The notes below the pieces were generated by a model. It ran no database searches, was not told the DNA's origin, and was given only the letters and a program-made list of their open reading frames with translations. A stretch of DNA of 64,000 nt from an uncultured Eubacteriales bacterium (GTDB lineage: Bacteria > Bacillota > Clostridia > Lachnospirales > Bianqueaceae). Every line of letters begins with the position of its first letter. Position 1 is the first letter of the stretch. Both the position numbers and the translations under genes were made by a program. The stretch spans positions 16,017 to 80,016 of the forward strand of contig OMYN01000008.1 in the NCBI GenBank assembly GCA_900315265.1. The letters run 5' to 3'. Shown piece after piece: positions 15,872-24,489 of the stretch.

Positions 15872-17971
15872 TTGAGTAAAAATAAAAAGACCCAGAACAA
15901 GGGTAAAGGGTCCGGTAAAGATTATTACGATTACGAAGAAACCAATACAAGGGAAACCGATGTAAAAGACAGAGCGGCCAAACCAAGACCCGAAAAGTAT
16001 GAACTGGAAGAGGAAGAGAACTTCGACCGCCGTGCATACGCAAAAAAGAGTGCCCAGCGGTCTTCCGAACGCCGCAGCAAAGAGCAGGAAGAAAAGTCGT
16101 CCCGCAATATTTCCGGTATGATACTGGTCATTCTGCAGGGGCTTGTTTCGGTCGTATTCGGAGTGCTCCTGGGCATTTTGAATATTCTTAACACCAGTTA
16201 TATGGCCGTTATCATTATCGTACTGGCCCTTCTGTTCCTTTTCACTTTGATCACGCAGTTCTATCGTAACGGCCGCCCGGTCGGGAAAGTTTTTGCGGTG
16301 CTGATCTCGGTCGTTCTGATCATCGGCAGCCTGTATCTATGGAAGACCTATTCCACGGTCTCAAAAGTTTCCGCAGGCTCGCAGATCACTACCAAAGAGA
16401 CAAAAATGTCCTTTATTGTCATGAAGGATTCACCGCTGACCGGACAGGAAGATCTGTCCGGAAAACAGATCGGCATCATGAAGACACAGGACCGTCAGAC
16501 GACAGATCAGGCCCTGGACAATCTTAAAGGAAAAGTGGCTGAAGCTCCGGTCACCATGGAATTCACCAGCCAGGAGAACTTGATCAATGCCCTCTATGAC
16601 GGAAGAGTCGACTGTATCCTGATGAATGAAGCGCTTAGGTCTATCGTCGTAGAGGATATCAAACCGAATTTCAACGAGGAGACAAGGCTCCTGGACACTT
16701 TTACCGTTGAGGAAAAAGTAGAGACTAGTACTAAAAAGAATATCTCCGTCGATGAAGATCCATTTACCGTCTATTTATCAGGCAACGATCAGTGGGGCGA
16801 AGTGACCATCGACAGCGGCCGGTCCGATGTCAATATCATCGCGACCGTCAATCCAAAGACCAAGACCATCCTGCTGACCACGACCCCTCGGGATTACTAT
16901 GTTCCCTTGTATTTCAGCGATACCGAAGGAGGCGGGGACGAGTACCTGGATAAGCTTACTCATTCCGGCGTATACGGTATGGACTGCTCCATGAGCACCC
17001 TTGAAAAACTCTACGGTATCGATCTGGATTATTATGTCCGCATCAACTTCTCCGGCTTCCAGAACATCATAGACGCTTTGGGCGGGATCGATATCGATTC
17101 GCCCTATACCTTTACTACGTCGGATGGTTCTCATACCTATCAGAAGGGCATGAACCACTTGGACGGCTACAGAGCGCTTTTGTTCTGCCGTGAGCGTTAT
17201 GCTTTTTCCAATGGTGACCTGCAGCGCGGTCAGAACCAGATGCTGATGATCAAGGCCATGGTCAAGAAGATCATGTCCCCGGCCATCCTGGCCAACTTTA
17301 TGAACCTGATGGATCAGATGAGCAACTGTTTTATTACCGATATCCCCATGTCTTCCATCACCGATCTGGTCAAATATCAGCTGTCCACCAATACAGACTG
17401 GACGATCATCACCGACAGTGTTACCGGTTACGGAGCCAGCCGCATCTCTTATGCCATGGGTTCCTACGTATCTGTTATCGTTCCGGATTACGATGACGTG
17501 GATCAGGCCAAAGAGCTGATCCGGAAATGCCTGAAAGGTGAAAAGATCACCCAGCCCAAAGAGAACAGTGATATCGAAGTCTACCAGAATAACGGAGGCA
17601 ATGACAGCGGGCAGGCGCCGCAATACGAATACAACAGCGGCACCAGCACGGTTATCGAGGATCCCGGATCTTCCGTAGAGGAAAGCAGTCAGGAAATCGT
17701 CACACCGATCGTAGATCCGGGCCAAAGCATCGATCCGGGTTCAGAGGAAAGCAGCGGCGAATCGAGTGAGGAAAGCAGTAACATCAGTGACCCGTCGCAA
17801 AGCGATCCCAATTCTTCCGGAAGCGGCGAAAGCAGCTCCGAAAGCTCCGGCCAAAACAGCTCGGGCGGTGAAAACTCTTCGGGCAGCGAAAGCAGCGGTG
17901 GTTCTGAAAGCCAGGATAACAGCTCAGAAGGAGGAGATGGAAATACCACCGATAACACGACGGATAACTAG
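15872..17971 (+). CDS. LytR-CpsA-Psr (LCP) family wall-polymer ligase with extra sensor-like domain
   Basis: A 699-aa membrane protein. A charged cytoplasmic N-terminus (1-80) is followed by three hydrophobic segments (about 82-154), an outer region resembling half of a solute-binding protein (about 179-283: LSGKQIGIMKTQD, LINALYDGRVDCILMNE), the LCP catalytic domain (about 317-470: LLTTTPRDYYV, IDALGGIDID, FCRERYAF, DLQRGQNQ) and a Ser/Glu/Gly-rich tail. LCP enzymes transfer polymers from undecaprenyl carriers to peptidoglycan. Translation seems to start at TTG 15872, with GAGG 7 bases before and no better codon. Confidence 0.9.
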   Translation: MSKNKKTQNKGKGSGKDYYDYEETNTRETDVKDRAAKPRPEKYELEEEENFDRRAYAKKSAQRSSERRSKEQEEKSSRNISGMILVILQGLVSVVFGVLLGILNILNTSYMAVIIIVLALLFLFTLITQFYRNGRPVGKVFAVLISVVLIIGSLYLWKTYSTVSKVSAGSQITTKETKMSFIVMKDSPLTGQEDLSGKQIGIMKTQDRQTTDQALDNLKGKVAEAPVTMEFTSQENLINALYDGRVDCILMNEALRSIVVEDIKPNFNEETRLLDTFTVEEKVETSTKKNISVDEDPFTVYLSGNDQWGEVTIDSGRSDVNIIATVNPKTKTILLTTTPRDYYVPLYFSDTEGGGDEYLDKLTHSGVYGMDCSMSTLEKLYGIDLDYYVRINFSGFQNIIDALGGIDIDSPYTFTTSDGSHTYQKGMNHLDGYRALLFCRERYAFSNGDLQRGQNQMLMIKAMVKKIMSPAILANFMNLMDQMSNCFITDIPMSSITDLVKYQLSTNTDWTIITDSVTGYGASRISYAMGSYVSVIVPDYDDVDQAKELIRKCLKGEKITQPKENSDIEVYQNNGGNDSGQAPQYEYNSGTSTVIEDPGSSVEESSQEIVTPIVDPGQSIDPGSEESSGESSEESSNISDPSQSDPNSSGSGESSSESSGQNSSGGENSSGSESSGGSESQDNSSEGGDGNTTDNTTDN

Positions 17972-18042
17972 GTGAACGGCCAGGTGAATCCGGATGCGAC
18001 AGGCAACTGAACGCCATCATGTACAGTAAAATAGCAAAGTAT

Positions 18043-18078
18043 GTAAAAAGGGCCTTCCCATCGGAAGGTCCTTTTTAC
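18043..18078. terminator. bidirectional terminator between the LCP gene and DUF6062 gene
   Basis: A 16-bp stem, GTAAAAAGGGCCTTCC / GGAAGGTCCTTTTTAC with one G-T pair, and a CATC loop; U-rich on either strand. Confidence 0.85.
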
Positions 18079-18105
18079 ATGAAGCCCTTTTACGAAAGGT
18101 CCTTT

Positions 18106-18843
18106 TCATTTTTTCGGAGGCAGGAATTGGCTGTTCAATTTGAGTACAGCCCTGGGGACTGCGTCTTTACTGTTTTTCCAGGGCTGATCCCGGTACTGGT
18201 AGTCGAATTTCTTTTCGAACCATTCCAGATCGCTTTCGATCCGGGTCAGGCTCTGGTCCATCTGATCACGGAGCATAGTCCTGAAAGAGGTCAGCTGATC
18301 CTTGGCCAGGTATTGGGGAGCCTTTTCCCACAAGAGGAGAAAATGGTCCACGCAGTATCCTTTTCCCATTTCAACAGACTTTCTAAAATCGCCATCCTTC
18401 TTATAAAGCTGGAAGAAGGTGTCGATGTAACGGTCGAAGGTAGTATCGATACGGTTGCAGATGTAGCAGCTTTTCTTGTATGAAGCTCTGAAAGCGGCAA
18501 CGTCGGATCCCTCGTCCTTGTTTTTTCGACCGAAGATACCCTTAGAGGATGAAGAGGAGGCATCTTTTGTCAGGCCCATTAGTTTCTGATGTTGGTGTTT
18601 CATGCCGGATTCCAGCATCAGACACAGACCAAGGACATTGCCCTCGTTATAAAGACGGCTCATATGTTGAGGGCAGAACCCCAGGTCATTGGTCTGGCCC
18701 CGGACATCTTCTTCCATGTAGGAAGGGGAAAGGACAAAAGCGACCGCGGCGTCCTCCAGATCTTTATGCATGCGGCATAAGGGGCACTCGCAGTCGGAAG
18801 AAAAGGCATCCTTGACAGGAATCGTGTATATCTGTTCTTTCAT
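18106..18843 (-). CDS. DUF6062-type cysteine-motif protein
   Basis: A 245-aa soluble protein resembling the clostridial family annotated as DUF6062; function unknown. Two CxxC pairs (CPLCRMH near residue 20 and CYICNRI near residue 130) and paired Cys/His elements (GFCPQHM, GYCVDHF) suggest two related metal-binding halves, so the protein looks like an internal duplication: CPLC-CPQH in the first half, CYIC-CVDH in the second. A Ser-rich, Lys-rich linker joins the halves. It follows the SGNH hydrolase gene by 28 bases and probably shares its transcript. Confidence 0.7.
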   Translation of the reverse strand: MKEQIYTIPVKDAFSSDCECPLCRMHKDLEDAAVAFVLSPSYMEEDVRGQTNDLGFCPQHMSRLYNEGNVLGLCLMLESGMKHQHQKLMGLTKDASSSSSKGIFGRKNKDEGSDVAAFRASYKKSCYICNRIDTTFDRYIDTFFQLYKKDGDFRKSVEMGKGYCVDHFLLLWEKAPQYLAKDQLTSFRTMLRDQMDQSLTRIESDLEWFEKKFDYQYRDQPWKNSKDAVPRAVLKLNSQFLPPKK

Positions 18844-18871
18844 AATTTATTTTCCTTTCTGACGGATTTTT

Positions 18872-19633
18872 TTATCTGACTTTTGAGGCAATGGCTTTTG
18901 CCAGGATACCGGCCAGGATATCCGAGCCCTTGTCGGACGGATGCAGACCGTCGTAGGTCATATTGGCAGCCTCCTCGGGATACGGATAATCATCTTTGCC
19001 CGGATCATAGGGGACATTCAGATACCTGGGATAGGGTAGATCCGTTTCCTTGCCGCCTACTCTTTTTCTTTGAAAGTGCACGGCATTTTCCGGGGTGAAC
19101 CCGCTCAGACCGTGCAGATCGACCGGATATACCTTATCTCCGTGTACACAGGTATAAATGGCCCGGGCTACATCTTTCAGCTCCTGGCCTCCTGCCGCCT
19201 CGTAGCTTCCGTGATCGACGTGGCCATGATCCAATATGTAAATAAACTCACTGCGTTCGACGGGATTAAGGACAAAGATAGGGCAGGGGGAGACTTCCCG
19301 GATATGGCGGATGATCGTGGCCAGATTGCCAACGATCGTCCCCTGCCTTTCCTGATCAAAGTCACTCTGCGAACCTGCCGGATAGATGGCACGGAACCAG
19401 TCGTTCGTCCCCAGAAGGATCGTATAAAAATCGGCCGGCTCAAACCGCATATTCAGAAAGTCCTGGGTAATTGCCCCATTGATACCGTGGTTGATGACCG
19501 AGATCTCCCCGAGAAGAGGAGTAAGTTTTTCAACGGTCCTTGTGATATACCCTTTATGAAGCCGGTAACCGGTCTCATCCAGGTGATCGTTCAGATATGT
19601 GAACGAATCACCGATCGCACACCATACTTTCAT
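18872..19633 (-). CDS. SGNH/GDSL-family esterase or lipase
   Basis: A 253-aa hydrolase. Block I is IGDSFTY (catalytic Ser), block II contains NHGINGA, block III is GTNDW, and block V is DGLHPSDKG with the catalytic Asp and His. The family removes acyl or acetyl groups from sugars, lipids or polysaccharides. There is no signal peptide, so it is probably cytoplasmic. Substrate is unknown. It is the first gene of a two-gene minus-strand unit with the DUF6062 gene. Confidence 0.83.
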   Translation of the reverse strand: MKVWCAIGDSFTYLNDHLDETGYRLHKGYITRTVEKLTPLLGEISVINHGINGAITQDFLNMRFEPADFYTILLGTNDWFRAIYPAGSQSDFDQERQGTIVGNLATIIRHIREVSPCPIFVLNPVERSEFIYILDHGHVDHGSYEAAGGQELKDVARAIYTCVHGDKVYPVDLHGLSGFTPENAVHFQRKRVGGKETDLPYPRYLNVPYDPGKDDYPYPEEAANMTYDGLHPSDKGSDILAGILAKAIASKVR

Positions 19634-19717
19634 CTGCTTTTCTCCTGAATTTCAGGGATCATTTAGTGTCTTCGAATCCCGGCGCTTTTACAGCCTGTCT
19701 GATAGGTTCTGACCGAT

Positions 19718-19746
19718 ATTATTATTAAAAGAAGGAGCTTTGTCAA
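19718..19746 (-). promoter_or_regulatory. possible promoter of the SGNH hydrolase gene
   Basis: On the minus strand: TTGACA (19746-19741), 17-base spacer, AATAAT (19723-19718). The -35 is perfect, the -10 weak. Confidence 0.5.
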
Positions 19747-19786
19747 CTGCAGGGCCTTTACCGCCGTAAACAAAAGGCGGCAGCCC

Positions 19787-19815
19787 TTGCAATGAACGCT
19801 TTTTAAGCATATAAT
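19787..19815 (+). promoter_or_regulatory. promoter of pta-ackA
   Basis: TTGCAA (19787-19792), 17-base spacer, TATAAT (19810-19815), about 50 bases before pta. Confidence 0.78.
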
Positions 19816-19868
19816 AATTTTGTATGTTTTGCTTATAATTCTTTCATAAGAAAGGGGAACCATATTTT

Positions 19869-20879
19869 ATGAGCGCATTTCTTGATAGCATCAAAGCAAA
19901 AGCTAAAGCTGACAAAAAAACCATCGTACTTCCCGAATCAATGGACAGACGTACCTTCGAGGCTGCTGCCGTTGTTTTGAAAGAAGACCTGGCTGATCTG
20001 ATCATCCTGGGAAATCCTGAAGACATCGCCAAAAACAGCGAAGGCCTTGACGTTTCCAAAGCCCAGTTCATCGATCCCAAAACCAGCGATAAACTGGACG
20101 GATTCGTTGATCTTCTGGTAGAACTTCGTAAGAAAAAAGGTCTGACTCCCGAAGATGCCCGCAAGCTGCTGACCACCGACAACATGTATTTCGCCTGCAT
20201 GATGGTAAAGACCGGTATGGCTGACGGTGTCGTTTCCGGAGCCTGCCATTCTACCGCCAATACCCTTCGTCCCGCTCTGCAAATCATCAAGACGGCTCCC
20301 GGCACTAAAATGGTTTCCGGTTTCTTCGTTATGGTCGTTCCGGACTGCGAGTACGGTGAGAAAGGTACCTTCGTCTTCAGTGACTGCGGCCTGAACCAGA
20401 ACCCGGATGCGGAAGGCCTTGCCGCTATTGCCGCTTCCTCCGCTCAGTCCTTCAAGATGCTGGTCGGTGCAGAGCCCAAGGTTGCTATGATGAGCTATTC
20501 TACCTATGGTTCCGCTAAAGACCCCGAAGGTCATGACGATATCGCCCGTGTCCGCAAAGCGGCTCAGATCGCAAAAGAGCAGAACCCCGGCCTTCTGGTA
20601 GACGGTGAGATGCAGGCGGATGCCGCTATGGTTCCCAGCGTCGGCGCTTCCAAAGCACCCGGAAGCTCGGTAGCCGGTCAGGCAAACGTCCTGATTTTCC
20701 CTGATCTCGGTGCAGGCAACATCGGCTACAAACTGGTACAGCGTCTGGCTAAAGCGGAAGCTTACGGTCCTATGCTGCAGGGTATCGCCGCTCCGGTCAA
20801 TGACCTGTCCCGCGGATGCTCCGCTGCGGATATTGTCGGTGTAATCGCTATCACCGCTGTTCAGGCACAGAATAAATAA
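19869..20879 (+). CDS. pta: phosphate acetyltransferase
   Basis: A 336-aa short-form Pta that converts acetyl-CoA and phosphate to acetyl phosphate. The family pattern VLPESMDRRTFEAA at the N-terminus, the C-terminal LIFPDLGAGNIGYKLVQR and GPMLQGIAAPVNDLSRGCS are intact. Length is normal for the single-domain enzyme without the N-terminal regulatory part found in E. coli. AGAAAGGGG lies before the ATG. ackA follows after 18 bases, giving the standard acetate-forming, ATP-yielding branch of fermentation. Confidence 0.95.
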   Translation: MSAFLDSIKAKAKADKKTIVLPESMDRRTFEAAAVVLKEDLADLIILGNPEDIAKNSEGLDVSKAQFIDPKTSDKLDGFVDLLVELRKKKGLTPEDARKLLTTDNMYFACMMVKTGMADGVVSGACHSTANTLRPALQIIKTAPGTKMVSGFFVMVVPDCEYGEKGTFVFSDCGLNQNPDAEGLAAIAASSAQSFKMLVGAEPKVAMMSYSTYGSAKDPEGHDDIARVRKAAQIAKEQNPGLLVDGEMQADAAMVPSVGASKAPGSSVAGQANVLIFPDLGAGNIGYKLVQRLAKAEAYGPMLQGIAAPVNDLSRGCSAADIVGVIAITAVQAQNK

Positions 20880-20897
20880 TCGTTAGGAGTTAGCAGA

Positions 20898-22100
20898 ATG
20901 TCTAAAGTACTTGTTATTAACTGCGGAAGTTCTTCTTTAAAATATCAGCTGATCGATATGGACAACGAACAGCTGCTGGCAAAAGGCCTGTGCGAACGTA
21001 TCGGCATCGAAGGTTCGCTGCTGACTCATAAACCGGTCGGCAAGGAGCCTTATGTGGACGATTCTCCGCTGCCCGATCACAAAGTAGCGGTCACCAACGT
21101 TCTGAAAGCACTGGTCGATCCTGAGCACGGTGTTATCAAGAGTGTCGACGAGATCGCTGCGATCGGCCACCGCGTCCTGCACGGCGGCACCAAATACAGC
21201 GAGTCCATCATCGTTAATGACGATGTCAAAAAGGTGATCCGTGAGTGCTTCGATCTGGGTCCTCTTCACAACCCGGCTAACCTGATCGGTATCGAGGCGG
21301 CTGAGGCTGCCATGCCCGGAAAACCGAATGTAGCGGTATTTGATACGGCTTTCGGTATGGCAATGCCCGAAAAGGCATACATGTACGCCATCCCTCATGA
21401 GTATTACGAAAAATACGGCATCCGCCGCTATGGTTTCCACGGAACCAGCCATATGTTCGTTTCTCACGAAGCTTTGAAGTTCCTTGATCTGGATCCTGAA
21501 AAAGGCCGTGTGATCGTATGTCACCTGGGCAACGGTTCTTCCGTTTCCGCTTCTGTCGGAGGCAAATGTGTGGATACCAGTATGGGCCTGACCCCGCTGG
21601 AAGGCCTGATCATGGGAACCCGTTCCGGTGATGTCGATCCCGCTGTCCTGCAGTTTATCATGAACCATGAGCATATCGACATCAATGAGATGCTGAATAT
21701 CCTCAATAAAAAGTCCGGCTATCTTGGTATGACCGACGGCCTGTCTTCCGATAACCGCGATGTTGCCAAAGCTGCCAAAGAAGGCAATCATCTGGCTCAG
21801 GTCGCTATTTCCGCCTGCCGCTATCGTGTCGCCAAGTATATTGGTGCATACACCGCGGCAATGAACGGCACTGACGCGATCGTCTTCACCGGCGGTATCG
21901 GTGAGAACGATGTCGAGTTCCGCAAAGAAGTATGCGATTATCTTGACTATCTGGGTATCACGATCGATGACGAGAAGAATAGCAAACGCGGAGAGCGTCT
22001 GGTTATTTCTACTCCGGATTCCAAGATCAAGGTAGCTGTCATTCCTACCAACGAAGAGCTGGCGATCGCCCGTGAGACCAAGAGGCTGACCCACTGCTGA
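20898..22100 (+). CDS. ackA: acetate kinase
   Basis: A 400-aa kinase making ATP and acetate from acetyl phosphate and ADP. The N-terminal VINCGSSSLKYQL, the GHRVLHGG and FHGTSHMF substrate blocks, HLGNGSSV phosphate loop and VFTGGIGEN adenosine motif are all present. TTAGGAG precedes the ATG. It forms a two-gene operon with pta; no clear terminator follows, and the next unit has its own promoter 17 bases after the stop. Confidence 0.97.
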   Translation: MSKVLVINCGSSSLKYQLIDMDNEQLLAKGLCERIGIEGSLLTHKPVGKEPYVDDSPLPDHKVAVTNVLKALVDPEHGVIKSVDEIAAIGHRVLHGGTKYSESIIVNDDVKKVIRECFDLGPLHNPANLIGIEAAEAAMPGKPNVAVFDTAFGMAMPEKAYMYAIPHEYYEKYGIRRYGFHGTSHMFVSHEALKFLDLDPEKGRVIVCHLGNGSSVSASVGGKCVDTSMGLTPLEGLIMGTRSGDVDPAVLQFIMNHEHIDINEMLNILNKKSGYLGMTDGLSSDNRDVAKAAKEGNHLAQVAISACRYRVAKYIGAYTAAMNGTDAIVFTGGIGENDVEFRKEVCDYLDYLGITIDDEKNSKRGERLVISTPDSKIKVAVIPTNEELAIARETKRLTHC

Positions 22101-22116
22101 TTTCGTAAAATTTTTG

Positions 22117-22145
22117 TTGACAAAGCAAAGAAATCAGCGTATAAT
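22117..22145 (+). promoter_or_regulatory. consensus promoter of yceD-rpmF
   Basis: TTGACA (22117-22122), 17-base spacer, TATAAT (22140-22145): both hexamers are perfect, one of the strongest promoters in the window. Confidence 0.88.
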
Positions 22146-22170
22146 TTTCAAAGTGTGAAAGGGGAAAGGT

Positions 22171-22701
22171 ATGTTTTCGTATCCTGTACGAGATCTGCTG
22201 GCAGATCCCAGCCTGCAGATACCGGTCGAAGCGACCTGGACGATAAGTTCGGTCAAAAGCGGCCCTGAAACGTATAAATGCCTTTCGCCGTGGGTGATCA
22301 AAGGGATCCTTAAAGGGATTTCCGATCGTGTCGTTGAGTTCAACGGTACAGTCGATACGTCCATTCAGATGCGGTGTGCCCGTTGTCTGAGACCCGTTGT
22401 GCAGCCTCTTCACATAGAGATCCGCCAGAGGTTCGTCAAAGGACCGCAGGATAAGGATCTTATGGTATTATCGGATGAAGATGATTTTGACATCCTTCCC
22501 ATCGTAAATGACCGGGTCGATCTTGATGATACCATCCATTATGAAGTACAGCTCGGCGTACCAATGCGGGTCCTCTGCAAAGAGGACTGCAAAGGACTTT
22601 GCCCGATCTGCGGCAAGGACTTGAATGAAGGACCCTGCAACTGCAAGGAAGATGATTCGGATCCGCGTTGGGATGCGCTGAAGAATCTGTTTTCAGATTG
22701 A
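22171..22701 (+). CDS. yceD: YceD family (DUF177) protein
   Basis: A 176-aa protein of the YceD/DUF177 family, conserved upstream of rpmF across bacteria and, from work in plants and bacteria, linked to 23S rRNA accumulation. The middle CARCLRP block and the C-terminal cysteine cluster (CKEDCKGLCPICGKDL, then CNC) are the family hallmarks and probably bind metal. GAAAGGGGAAAGG precedes the ATG. It is co-transcribed with rpmF 56 bases downstream. Confidence 0.9.
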   Translation: MFSYPVRDLLADPSLQIPVEATWTISSVKSGPETYKCLSPWVIKGILKGISDRVVEFNGTVDTSIQMRCARCLRPVVQPLHIEIRQRFVKGPQDKDLMVLSDEDDFDILPIVNDRVDLDDTIHYEVQLGVPMRVLCKEDCKGLCPICGKDLNEGPCNCKEDDSDPRWDALKNLFSD

Positions 22702-22757
22702 TCACGTCCTTTTCATAAAAAAGGATGTGGACTTTATAACTGACAGGAGGTGTAATC

Positions 22758-22946
22758 ATGGGTGCAATTGGACCAAAGCACAGAACATCCAGAGCTCGTC
22801 GCGATAAGAGAAGAGCACAGTGGAAGCTGTCCGTTCCGAGTTTAGCAAAATGCAGCAAATGCGGCGCATTAATTATGCCTCATCGCGTTTGCCCCAACTG
22901 CGGGACCTATAACAAGAGACAGGTCATCAAAGTTGAAAACGACTGA
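22758..22946 (+). CDS. rpmF: 50S ribosomal protein L32
   Basis: A 62-aa bL32. The N-terminal basic stretch (KHRTSRARRDKRRA) is followed by a four-Cys zinc ribbon, CSKC...CPNC, so this is the zinc-binding form. AGGAGGTG is 7 bases before the ATG. A perfect palindromic terminator follows. Confidence 0.97.
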   Translation: MGAIGPKHRTSRARRDKRRAQWKLSVPSLAKCSKCGALIMPHRVCPNCGTYNKRQVIKVEND

Positions 22947-22967
22947 TTTTTGACGAAACGAAATACG

Positions 22968-22995
22968 AGCGGTGCCATATGGCACCGCTTATTTC
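22968..22995 (+). terminator. terminator after rpmF
   Basis: AGCGGTGCCAT directly abuts ATGGCACCGCT, an 11-bp perfect palindrome, followed by TATTTC. Confidence 0.7.
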
Positions 22996-23037
22996 ATATC
23001 CTGTACTTTCCCGTTCTTACGACGAAAGGAAACTGCT

Positions 23038-24489
23038 TTGTTTGACTTTACTATTGCTCTGCAGGCAAACAGTAAAACACCTTTGTATGAACAGCTGTAC
23101 CAGGCGATCGCGGATCAGATCCGTAAAGGCAACCTGAAATATCCAGACCTTCTTCCCAGTAAAAGGGCTTTGGAAGAAATGATGAAAGTCAGCCACAGTA
23201 CGATCGAAACGGCCTATTCTCTGCTGTCGGCGGAAGGCTATATCGAATCGATCCCCCGTGTCGGATATAGGGTCAACCGCCGTATCCCTATGCCTTTCAC
23301 TGTGCTTTCGATGGCAAAACCAGGCATGGACAGAATAAGGTCTGTATCCGGCAGCAAGACGCAGGAACCCAAAGAAGAAAATGCGGACCGGTATCTCTCC
23401 TTTTCGACGGGAGATGTGGATACCAGCCTTTTCCCCTACAGTTCCTGGGCCAGGATCTATAAAGAGGTCGTTTATCAGAATCCGGATCTTTTGCAAAGGG
23501 GAGAGGCGGTCGGAGACCTGCATCTGAGAAAGACGCTGGCGGCATTTCTGAATCAGTACCGGGGAGTCGTCTGCGGACCGCAGCAGATCATCGTAGGATC
23601 CGGAGCAGAGTATCTGCTGGGCCTGTTGATCCAGCTGTTTGATGAGGATATTACCATAGGGCTGGAGGACCCCGGCTATCCTGCCGTACGGCGCATCCTG
23701 ACCAATTACGGACGATTCTATCTATCCCTTGATATGGATCAGAAGGGACTTAAAGAGGAACAGCTGTATCAGAAAAAGATAGACCTTGTCTATGTAACAC
23801 CTTCTCATCAATTCCCTATGGGGACGACCATGCCGGCCGAGCGGCGCAGCCGTATCCTGAGTTGGGCTGAAAAATGCGGGGGCTATATCATCGAAGATGA
23901 TTACGACAGTGAGTTCCGCTACCGTTCGCGGCCTTTAAAAGCCCTTCAGGGGCTGGATAAAGCAGGCAGGGTCATTTATATGGGTACCTTCAGCCGCAGC
24001 CTTGCTCCGTCCATAAGGGTCGCCTTTATGGTCCTGCCGCAGGAATTGATGAAGCGGTATCAGCAGAAGTTCGGTAAGCAGTCCTGCACGGTTTCTCGTT
24101 TTGAGCAGCAGGTGCTGGCCGAGTTCATCGACAGGGGTCTGTATGTAAGGCACCTGAGACGCTGCACCAATTTGTATAAAAAGAAAGAGGCCCGCCTGAT
24201 CGAAGATCTGACTGCCATTAAGGGCAGTTTCGTCTCCGGTCAGGGGGCCGGCCTTCATTTCCTGCTTCACCTGCCGTCGGTCAGCCGGGAAGGGCTGATC
24301 CGGGCGGCGCAAACCTATCGCCTGCAGCTTCATTTTCTGGATGAATACGCGGAAAAGGCACAAATGCCGTATCCGATCTTAGTTATCGGATTCGGAGGGC
24401 TTTCTTTTGAACAGATGAGTCAAAATGCTCAGGCCCTTACCAAAGCGGTGGAAACGGCGCAAGAGGGTCAGACATTAAGATCCCAGTAA
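23038..24489 (+). CDS. MocR/GabR-type regulator (GntR HTH plus aminotransferase fold) lacking the PLP lysine
   Basis: A 483-aa fusion of an N-terminal GntR winged helix (residues about 10-78, PLYEQLYQ...SHSTIETAYSLLSAEGYI) to a class I aminotransferase-like domain (about 120-475). Such regulators sense PLP and amines and often control vitamin B6 or amino acid genes. The Asp region IIEDDYDSEFRY is conserved, but the usual Schiff-base Lys in GTFSKxL is Arg320 here (GTFSRSLAPSIR), so covalent PLP binding should be lost. TTG at 23038 is chosen for AAAGGA 8 bases upstream. It converges on lysA, with 22 bases of overlap at the 3' ends. Confidence 0.88.
   Translation: MFDFTIALQANSKTPLYEQLYQAIADQIRKGNLKYPDLLPSKRALEEMMKVSHSTIETAYSLLSAEGYIESIPRVGYRVNRRIPMPFTVLSMAKPGMDRIRSVSGSKTQEPKEENADRYLSFSTGDVDTSLFPYSSWARIYKEVVYQNPDLLQRGEAVGDLHLRKTLAAFLNQYRGVVCGPQQIIVGSGAEYLLGLLIQLFDEDITIGLEDPGYPAVRRILTNYGRFYLSLDMDQKGLKEEQLYQKKIDLVYVTPSHQFPMGTTMPAERRSRILSWAEKCGGYIIEDDYDSEFRYRSRPLKALQGLDKAGRVIYMGTFSRSLAPSIRVAFMVLPQELMKRYQQKFGKQSCTVSRFEQQVLAEFIDRGLYVRHLRRCTNLYKKKEARLIEDLTAIKGSFVSGQGAGLHFLLHLPSVSREGLIRAAQTYRLQLHFLDEYAEKAQMPYPILVIGFGGLSFEQMSQNAQALTKAVETAQEGQTLRSQ

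Noticed and set aside
17640..17971. Sortase-anchored surface tail on the LCP protein
   Set aside because: The Ser/Glu/Gly-rich tail has no LPxTG motif, hydrophobic segment or basic end.
20937..22094. A 385-codon open frame antisense to ackA
   Set aside because: Shadow of acetate kinase codon use; the plus-strand gene has all catalytic motifs.
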